29,078 nt of DNA, taken from Candidatus Zipacnadia bacterium (lineage in GTDB: Bacteria; Armatimonadota; Zipacnadia; Zipacnadales; Zipacnadaceae). Location of the stretch: contig JALGTI010000012.1 in assembly GCA_029821455.1 (NCBI GenBank), positions 1 to 29,078 on the forward strand, read 5' to 3'. The number at the start of each line of letters is the position of its first letter. Position 1 is the stretch's first letter. The position numbers and the translations under genes were made by a program. The notes beneath the pieces are model-generated. The model saw only the letters and a program-made list of their open reading frames with translations, was not told the DNA's origin and did not search any database. This document shows positions 23,388 to 29,078 of the stretch, in pieces.

Positions 23388-25184
23388 ATGACTCATTTGG
23401 TATTGGTGGCCCAGGGCGATGAGGCCCAGCTGATCCCCCTCATCCAGGATATCCGTGAGCTGGAAGGCAGCCGGCACCCGGCTCACGCCCATCTGCGTCA
23501 ACGCCTACCCCAACTGCACACCGAAATACGCAGGCTGGCTGCTGACATCGGTCAGGTGCTCCCGCCCGCATTGGGTGACTCTCAACATTCGTCCCTGCCC
23601 TCCTGGTGGGAGACCTATCGGGACACATTCGCACGGTTTTGCATCGCCCCTGGGGTCATCAATGGCGAGATCGCCTGCTCGGTGGCTGAGGCTTACCACC
23701 CGGACGAGGTGTGGATGATTTGGCCCTCGTCCGCTGGTCCGTGCGTCCTGCAGGACGTGAGGCTGGCAGTCAGATCAGTGCTTGAAGCAACTGGCGTGAG
23801 GCTGAGGGTTGAGACGCCCGGACTTCCGAAATGGCCAATCTTCTGGCCCCTGCGCGACAGGGCTGCCGGGATCAGGAGCCTGTGGCAAGTCCGCCGCAAG
23901 CGACGCGCCCAACGCACACAAGCACCGCCCCAGGCCGATGTTTGCTGCCTGGCGGTCGGTGCGACCTCCGCGCCTATCATCGCCCGTTTAGCTGAAGCGC
24001 TAGCGGCGCAGCACGGCCTGTCGCTCTTACCTGTTGACATTGACTTTGCCGGCAGCCGCCAGGCCTTGGTAAAGCATCACCTCGACTTCGTGGAGCCGCT
24101 TGCTCTGGCCCCCGTATCCGCATATACAGAGGCCTGGCGACGCCAGCTAGCCCTCCTGTTCTCCAGTCGGACCGTGGCCGCCGATGCCTGGCCACCAGGC
24201 CTGCCGGAACGCTACAAAGCGACTCTGCATCGGCCCCTGCATTCTGCCATCGTGCGCAATGCAGCCATCGGCCTCTATCGGATCCACTGCGCCCAGGCGT
24301 TGCTGAACCTGGTCAGGCCTAAGGTGCTGCTGGCGTTCCATCCGTATGCTGATATTATCTCTCCGTACGTGCTGGCCGCAAAGCGCCAGGGCGTCAAGTG
24401 CCTGTACCTGCAGCACGGCATCCTCGGCCCCTTCACCCGCACCATCGGCAGCCTCCCCTATGACAAGATGATGGTCTTCGGCGACTATGTGAAAAACCTG
24501 TTTGAGGGCTGGGTTGACTCCGAAGCGGAGGTCGTGGTGACGGGGCACTGCCTGTACGATGAGGCTGTCCGTAACACGGAGGTTAACGAACAATTGCGGC
24601 CGGAGTTACTGGGTGACAGGGACTACCTGGTTCTGGTGGCAACCCAGCCCGACGAGCCACAGGTCAAGACCTCCCAGGAGCAATGGTGGCTGAGGGGGCT
24701 GGCTGAGGCCTGCCGCGAACTCGACGCGCGCGCTGTGCTCAAGCTCCATCCCCAGGAGACAGATGCCGGGGCCTATCGCGAACTTGCGCAAGCCTTCCCC
24801 GACCACGTGACCGTGCTGCCTCACGCCACCCATCCACTGGGCGATCTCATTGACGCTGGCGATGTGGTAGTGATGCGTGATTCAACCGTTGCGTACGAGG
24901 CCAACCTGCGCGGGCGCTTGGTTATCACCATCAATCTTTCGGCCCTTACCGATCGCTATCCCGTTGCTGAGACTGGCGGTGCACTGGGGGTGTGGAAGTA
25001 CGGGGACATCCTGCCGACCTTGCGACAGGCCTTGACCGACGAGGCGACACAACAGCGAATGGCAGCACAGCGGGAAGACTTCCTGCGTTTGCATCTAGGC
25101 CCGCTGGACAGCCACGCTACCGAACGGATCTGTCAGCACATCGCCCATGCTGTCGCGGAGGCGGATACTGTCCCTAGTGCCTGA
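23388..25184 (+). CDS. GT-B-type glycosyltransferase / capsule-synthesis-like protein
   Basis: In this 598-aa product the second half holds the recognisable part: KVLLAFHPYADIISPYVLAA, LYLQHGILGPF, YDKMMVFGDYVKNLF, VVVTGHCLYDEAV, AVLKLHPQET and VVMRDSTVAYEANLRGRLVI. This series resembles capsular polysaccharide or CDP-glycerol-type transferases and polysaccharide-related GT-B folds. The N-terminal 200 residues are unrecognised. It has no signal peptide, so it is cytoplasmic. It sits in a plus-strand envelope cluster behind the SurA-like gene. Its 3' end overlaps the convergent deacylase gene by 11 bp, with no room for a terminator between them. Substrate is unknown. Confidence 0.65.
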   Translation: MTHLVLVAQGDEAQLIPLIQDIRELEGSRHPAHAHLRQRLPQLHTEIRRLAADIGQVLPPALGDSQHSSLPSWWETYRDTFARFCIAPGVINGEIACSVAEAYHPDEVWMIWPSSAGPCVLQDVRLAVRSVLEATGVRLRVETPGLPKWPIFWPLRDRAAGIRSLWQVRRKRRAQRTQAPPQADVCCLAVGATSAPIIARLAEALAAQHGLSLLPVDIDFAGSRQALVKHHLDFVEPLALAPVSAYTEAWRRQLALLFSSRTVAADAWPPGLPERYKATLHRPLHSAIVRNAAIGLYRIHCAQALLNLVRPKVLLAFHPYADIISPYVLAAKRQGVKCLYLQHGILGPFTRTIGSLPYDKMMVFGDYVKNLFEGWVDSEAEVVVTGHCLYDEAVRNTEVNEQLRPELLGDRDYLVLVATQPDEPQVKTSQEQWWLRGLAEACRELDARAVLKLHPQETDAGAYRELAQAFPDHVTVLPHATHPLGDLIDAGDVVVMRDSTVAYEANLRGRLVITINLSALTDRYPVAETGGALGVWKYGDILPTLRQALTDEATQQRMAAQREDFLRLHLGPLDSHATERICQHIAHAVAEADTVPSA

Positions 25185-26715
25185 GCATCTCCCCTGCCAC
25201 CACATTCGTGCGCTTCCCACCATCAACTGCAAGCTGGCCATTGACGAACACGTACTCGATCCCGAGAGGCGGGGCCTTCGGCTCCTGCATCGAGTTGCCC
25301 TCGCTGACCGTCTGCGGGTCAAACAGCACGAGATCAGCCTGCTTGCCTTCGGCGATAACCCCACGATCGCCTAGTCCCAGCCGCTGCGCTGGCAAGCCGC
25401 TCATCTTGTGCACGGCTTCCTCGAGGCTGAGCCGGCCTGACTCGCGCCAGTATTCTCTGAGGATCCTGGGAAAGACCCCAAAGCCGCGCGGGTGCGGATG
25501 CTCGCCGATGAGTATCCCGTCACTGCAGATCATACAGGCTGGATGAGTAATGATCGGCGGCACATCCACCGGATCCCGCCCTCCGGTGATAGCCGCGATC
25601 CCCCAGCCATATTCAGCTAACAGGTCGCACAGCACCTCAGCCGGCGGCATGCCTCGCGCCTGGGCGATCTCCGCCACTGAGCTGCCGGCCAGTCCTTCGG
25701 GGTCGCCGCCGGCGATACCGCTGATAACCAGCTTATCCCATTCCCAGTCAGTTTCTGCCATCACCCGGCTACGGACCTCGGCATCGCAGAGCTTATCCTT
25801 GAGCGTATGCGGCCCGCCCTCACCCAGCCACGCCGGCGCGATAGCCGCCAGCCACGAGTTGCCCTCCAGATATGGATGAGCATCGTATTGAACGTCCAGG
25901 CCCTCAGCGATCGCGTCGTCAATTAGGCTCACCAATTCCTCGGCACGGCCGGCAAACTTGGGCAGCACGAACAGGTGGGAAATAAGCACCGCGCAGCCGC
26001 TTTCGCGGCCGATGGCGATTGTCTCGGTGGTGCAGTCGAGCAGGTCGCCTTTGCTGAAGCGCTCGTGGGGGTCGTACAGCCCCCCATATTCGGCGGCCAC
26101 CTTTGCCAGGGCGATGAGTTCAGTGGTCTCGGCGAACTCACACGGCGCGTAGGTCAGACCAGTTGAGATACCGAATGCCCCTTGGGCCAGCCCCTCCCGC
26201 AGCAGCCTCTTCATTACCACCAGCTCATCCGCCGAGCATGGCCGCCGTTTCCAGCCCATTGCCTCGATACGCAGCGCGCCGTGGGGTACCATATATGCTG
26301 CATTGCAGGCGATACCGCCATCGAAGAGGGCCAGGAATTCCTCTACACTGCTCCACCGAGCCCCCTCCGGCGGCAGCCCGTCAATGCCTGACACGTATTC
26401 CAGCATCTCCTCGCGCTGGCGTGGGCTAAGTGGCGCGAACGAGAGGCCATCCAGGCCAATGACCTCGGTTGTCACGCCCTGCAGCAGCTTGGCGGAGTGG
26501 TCGGGGTCGGTCAGCAGTTCGAAATCACTGTGCGTGTGTGTATCAATGAAGCCGGGAGCCACCACAAGACCGGGTCCGTCAATCACGCGCTCCGTGCTTG
26601 CATCGTGCAGACCGTCAAGCACGATTCTGGCGTCATCAATCCCCACATCCCCGGTCCAGGCGGCCTGGCCCGTCCCGTCAATAACCTGGGCGCCTTTGAT
26701 TAGCCAGTCAAGCAA
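25174..26715 (-). CDS. N-acyl-D-amino-acid deacylase family amidohydrolase
   Basis: The 513-aa product starts LIKGAQVIDGTGQAAWTGDV and has the amidohydrolase metal motif FIDTHTHSD (H60, H62), HEPHERF-like YDPHERFSKGD, YDAHPYLEGNSW, ICSDGILIGEHPHPRGFGVF and the C-terminal KQADLVLFDP. The overall pattern fits D-aminoacylase/N-acyl-D-glutamate deacylase. The segment GVTTEVIGLDGLSFAP has Asp where classical D-aminoacylase has the zinc cysteine (NCG), which is a subfamily variation I recall as common. The start is TTG 26715 with AGGTGAG about 7 nt ahead. The gene follows the zinc-ribbon gene by 20 bp on the same strand. It may recycle D-amino acids from the cell wall. Confidence 0.85.
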   Translation of the reverse strand: MLDWLIKGAQVIDGTGQAAWTGDVGIDDARIVLDGLHDASTERVIDGPGLVVAPGFIDTHTHSDFELLTDPDHSAKLLQGVTTEVIGLDGLSFAPLSPRQREEMLEYVSGIDGLPPEGARWSSVEEFLALFDGGIACNAAYMVPHGALRIEAMGWKRRPCSADELVVMKRLLREGLAQGAFGISTGLTYAPCEFAETTELIALAKVAAEYGGLYDPHERFSKGDLLDCTTETIAIGRESGCAVLISHLFVLPKFAGRAEELVSLIDDAIAEGLDVQYDAHPYLEGNSWLAAIAPAWLGEGGPHTLKDKLCDAEVRSRVMAETDWEWDKLVISGIAGGDPEGLAGSSVAEIAQARGMPPAEVLCDLLAEYGWGIAAITGGRDPVDVPPIITHPACMICSDGILIGEHPHPRGFGVFPRILREYWRESGRLSLEEAVHKMSGLPAQRLGLGDRGVIAEGKQADLVLFDPQTVSEGNSMQEPKAPPLGIEYVFVNGQLAVDGGKRTNVVAGEMLRH

Positions 26716-26735
26716 GTCTTCTCACCTGTGCAGCG

Positions 26736-27479
26736 TCAGTCTTCCTGCAAGAACGGGAATTCCTCGTTGAAGACACCCTCGTGTTCAGATGAAGGCGGCT
26801 GCTCTCCGGGTAGTGTGCCCCATTCGAGCATTTCCAGCCCGCTCTCCGACATCCATTTCACGTGACCGTCTGCAAAGGCAACATTCGGCCCGCCATTGTG
26901 CCGTGGGTCAACCAATTCACGACCCCCGGCCAGGTTCCAACTGCCTCCTCGAGCGTCAAACAGTGACACCGCCTTAGCTGGAGATGTAATCCTCCGCAGG
27001 TACGCTTCGCTCAGTTGTGAATTGTACGCATACCCGCATTCTGCGTCAGGAAGCAGTGGGCACACAAAGATCTGCCGGTTCGTGACATAGGGATAGACCG
27101 CGTCACACCAGTTTCCCTTCATTGGCAAGTGCTCGTCATAGTCTGAGGCATACATAAGCATCCCCAGCGAGATCTGCTTGAGGTTGCTCATGCAGGAAGT
27201 CTGCTGCGCTTTCTCTTTGGACCGCGCAAACACGGGGAAGAGAATGGCAGCCAGTACGGCAAGCACACTAACGCCCACCACTCCCACGACTGCTATCACC
27301 CCACAGGCGATGATAAGGTTGCTGCTTTGCTGCTTGGTCTTCTGTGGTGGCGGGGGTGGAGCCGGCTGTGGCGGCTGAACCGTCTCTTTGTCGGCCTCTT
27401 CCGCCTGCATCTTTGACCCGCAGTACCTACAGTACACTGCGTCATCGCTGTTCTGCCGTCCACAATTGCCACACAACAT
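26736..27479 (-). CDS. Zinc-ribbon / single-TM / pseudopilin-like (DUF1559-type) protein
   Basis: This 247-aa product has four parts: a zinc ribbon (C3, C6, C17, C20: CGNCG...CRYCG); a Pro-rich linker (VQPPQPAPPPPPQ); a TM helix (IIACGVIAVVGVVGVSVLAV); then the pseudopilin-like block FPVFARSKEKAQQTSCMSNL, MLMYASDYDEHLP and the C-terminal PNVAFADGHVKWMSESGL. The last two are the DUF1559/type II secretion-like signature abundant in Planctomycetota and Armatimonadota. Usually a prepilin leader precedes this block; here the zinc ribbon and linker replace it, so it is unlikely to be a processed pilin. GAGGGTGA precedes ATG 27479. Confidence 0.8.
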   Translation of the reverse strand: MLCGNCGRQNSDDAVYCRYCGSKMQAEEADKETVQPPQPAPPPPPQKTKQQSSNLIIACGVIAVVGVVGVSVLAVLAAILFPVFARSKEKAQQTSCMSNLKQISLGMLMYASDYDEHLPMKGNWCDAVYPYVTNRQIFVCPLLPDAECGYAYNSQLSEAYLRRITSPAKAVSLFDARGGSWNLAGGRELVDPRHNGGPNVAFADGHVKWMSESGLEMLEWGTLPGEQPPSSEHEGVFNEEFPFLQED

Positions 27480-27620
27480 CGTTCATCACCCTCGTTGTAT
27501 TTGGCGCTCACAATGCCAGCTTCGTATCCTATATCGCCCCAATTGAACAGTCTTTGTGGGAGGGGGTGTGGGGGGAAACCCACATAAGCTTTCCCTCTCT
27601 TTTCGTTGCCCATCTCCTTG

Positions 27621-28451
27621 TCACGGTACCGCTACCACCACGGTGTCAGGGATTTCCAGTGCAGCCCTCACCGTCTCAGCCAGGCCCTGGCTCCACCAGT
27701 GACGCGCCACCGGCACCACAACAAAGTCATAGTGGCGCTCCATTCCCGCCTTCAGCAGCACCTCCCTGGCGCTGCCCTCCATATACTCACAGTCGCCGTC
27801 CAGGTGATAAGGCCGCACTGCGAACCGCGCCTCGGCCACCATCCGTTGCCCCTTACGGCGGTCACTGACGGGTGCGATCAGGTCCAGAGAGGCGTTCAGT
27901 AGCCCGGCCAGCTCCCCAGCCACGTTGAGCGCACGACCGCCGGCCGCAGCGGCAGCGTACAGAAGCAAACCAGAACTCAGCCCCCGGTACTCTTCACCGG
28001 TGACCACCATCGGCGCGGGCGGGTTGGAGAGCAGGTTGTAGGCCGTGCGCCCCAGGCGTCGGCGCTCGGAGCCGCTGCGCTTGCAGTGACGCCCGATAAC
28101 GACAAGCTGCGCCAGGCGCGCCTGCTCCCGCAGGCGCCGGGCGGGTTCACCGTGAAAGCGTCGGACAGCGCAGGCAATGTGCGCCTCCTCGCAGCGCAGC
28201 CGCGCCCCCTCCACGAAGGCCGGCAGGCCTATTTCTGCTTCCGGCTCTTCGTCACTGGGTGCATCAACATAAGCCAGCAAATCGTCGCCCGAATCACTGA
28301 CCAGGTTCGCCTCATCACCTGGTTCGGCCTCCTCGACTGCTGTCAGTAGTTGAATGCGAGCATCGGTATTCTCGCCGATGTCAATTGCCTGCTCCAGCGC
28401 CACCTGCGCCAGCCGGCTTTCACTGTATCCGACTAGAATATCAGTTATCAT
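27621..28451 (-). CDS. Tandem universal-stress-protein (UspA)-like protein
   Basis: The 276-aa product begins MITDILVGYSESRLAQVALE, the usual UspA first strand and helix. It includes LVVIGRHCKR and APMVVTG (end of domain 1, residues about 135-165), then a second, more divergent domain (LLLYAAAAAGGRALNVAGEL...YDFVVVPVARHWWSQ). An acidic insertion (about 45-75, DEPSDEEPEAE-like) separates strands of domain 1. Nucleotide-binding glycines are only partly conserved. Cytoplasmic, possibly stress-related. A clear ribosome-binding site is not seen (AAAGG, 14 nt upstream). Confidence 0.75.
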   Translation of the reverse strand: MITDILVGYSESRLAQVALEQAIDIGENTDARIQLLTAVEEAEPGDEANLVSDSGDDLLAYVDAPSDEEPEAEIGLPAFVEGARLRCEEAHIACAVRRFHGEPARRLREQARLAQLVVIGRHCKRSGSERRRLGRTAYNLLSNPPAPMVVTGEEYRGLSSGLLLYAAAAAGGRALNVAGELAGLLNASLDLIAPVSDRRKGQRMVAEARFAVRPYHLDGDCEYMEGSAREVLLKAGMERHYDFVVVPVARHWWSQGLAETVRAALEIPDTVVVAVP

Positions 28452-28580
28452 AATGTTGCCCTGCCTTTGTTGTGCCCGGGGATTATACCAAGCGCACCCG
28501 CCCCGTCAAGCGCTCAATCCGCTTCCGCCCGCTAGCCTACGCCCCTTTGCTACTGGGGGAGGGCCAGCACAACCATATTT

Positions 28581-28637
28581 CCTCTCCCTTCCCTTCGGCG
28601 GGCTCAGGGCGAGTAGGGAGGGAGGCCAGGGGGTAGG
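28581..28637 (+). repeat. Dispersed repeat, copy 1
   Basis: This unit of about 57 bp begins CTCCCTTCCCTTCGGC after a short lead and ends AGGGAGGGAGGCCAGGGGG. Its ends are partly complementary (CTCCC.../...GGGAGG), so it can form a hairpin. The second copy follows 128 bp later in the same orientation. It resembles the REP/MITE-like intergenic repeats found in large environmental genomes. The rest of 28452-28849 shows no gene. Confidence 0.7.
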
Positions 28638-28640
28638 TTG

Positions 28641-28690
28641 TATAACGGCAGACAACAACAGACGACGGCAGACAACGACAGATAACAGCC
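28641..28690 (+). repeat. Irregular CAGACAAC-type short repeats between the two copies
   Basis: GGCAGACAAC, AACAGACGAC, GGCAGACAAC and GACAGATAAC follow each other with 10-nt periodicity. No coding or structural meaning is evident. Confidence 0.5.
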
Positions 28691-28708
28691 GCAAGCATCC
28701 ACTGGATT

Positions 28709-28765
28709 CCCCCTCCCTTCCCTTCGGCAGACTCAGGGCGAGCAGGGAGGGAGGTAGGGGGTAGG
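28709..28765 (+). repeat. Dispersed repeat, copy 2
   Basis: It matches copy 1 with a few substitutions (GGCAGACTCAGGGCGAGCAG against GGCGGGCTCAGGGCGAGTAG) and the same GGGGGTAGG end. It lies about 85 bp before the start of the next gene. Confidence 0.7.
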
Positions 28766-28849
28766 TCGCGTAAGGAAGGAGTTTCATCTGCGGAAGCGAA
28801 CAGGTTTGCACGCAGGTCTGATTTAATTCTGCGTAAGGAGAATATCACG

Positions 28850-29078
28850 ATGCGTACTTGGGTGATGACGTTGCTGATTTTTGCTGATTTTGCTGGCTTC
28901 GTGCTGGCTTGTGGTTGCTGACCAGGAGATCAGGCTCGTGGACAGTATGGAGGATCCGTCGGTTTACCATCCGGCCCAGCCGGAGCTTGGTCACGAGTGG
29001 ACCGGCACGGTTGCGCTGGAGACACAAGACTTCAAAGAAGGCGCGGGCTGTTTGCGCTTTGACATTCAGTCTTCCCGC
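28850..29078 (+). CDS. Start of a secreted-protein gene with a frame-breaking 10-bp duplication
   Basis: AAGGAG lies 8 nt before ATG 28850, which opens MRTWVMTLLIF but stops at TGA 28919-28921. The downstream frame from 28917 (ADQEIRLVDSMEDPSVYHPA, then KEGAGCLRFDIQ) runs to the window edge and is protein-like. TTGCTGATTT is duplicated in tandem (28871-28880 and 28881-28890). With only one copy the frames join exactly, giving a good signal peptide MRTWVMTLLILLASCWLVVA followed by DQEIRLVD. So the gene is either phase-variable, recently inactivated or mis-sequenced. The mature part resembles carbohydrate-binding-like extracellular domains, but too little is visible to name it. Confidence 0.6.

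Overview
The window looks like a chromosome segment of an uncultured, moderately high-GC bacterium. The best lineage hint is a zinc-ribbon protein at 26736-27479 whose second half carries the pseudopilin-like motif FPVFARSKEKAQQTSCMSNL followed by an ADGHVKWM tail, a style I associate with Armatimonadota and related phyla. This is inference from memory, not a search result.

Layout. (1) 1-1154: left flank with a tyrosine-recombinase scar, an intact FMN-reductase gene and the scar of a large serine recombinase. (2) About 1077-20667: a genomic island of about 19.6 kb inserted at the 3' end of a tRNA-Asp gene (20661-20738, minus strand). (3) 20739-29078: ordinary chromosomal genes for CapA-like, SurA/PpiC-like, glycosyltransferase-like, N-acyl-D-amino-acid deacylase, zinc-ribbon/pseudopilin-like and universal-stress-like proteins, then the start of a secreted-protein gene.

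Island cargo. The centrepiece is a tightly overlapping six-gene minus-strand operon (10730 down to 1581). In order it encodes a protein with three RNAP-alpha-CTD-like helix-hairpin-helix repeats plus a sigma-region-4-like HTH; a PLD-nuclease/DEAH-helicase fusion like the restriction component of DNA phosphorothioation (Dnd) clusters; a 62-aa protein; a DndD-like SMC-family ATPase; a small protein resembling Dnd-associated protein 4; and a radical SAM enzyme. Divergent to it is a 668-aa protein (10953-12959) ending in a domain otherwise seen at the C-terminus of large signalling ATPases. No DndA, DndB, DndC or recognisable DndE is present. My main hypothesis is a Dnd-related DNA-modification/defence system in which the radical SAM enzyme supplies the chemistry normally given by the DndC sulfurtransferase.

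The rest of the island is a replication/mobility module: a small ORF behind nested palindromes, a DnaB-N/RepA-type helicase, a PC4-like ssDNA-binding protein, a duplicated Cys-rich phage-type protein, a minimal tyrosine recombinase with a strong promoter and operator, a pentapeptide-repeat potassium-channel-like protein, and a large serine integrase broken by an internal deletion. The integrase 3' end abuts the tRNA and also forms, on the other strand, the tRNA's intrinsic terminator.
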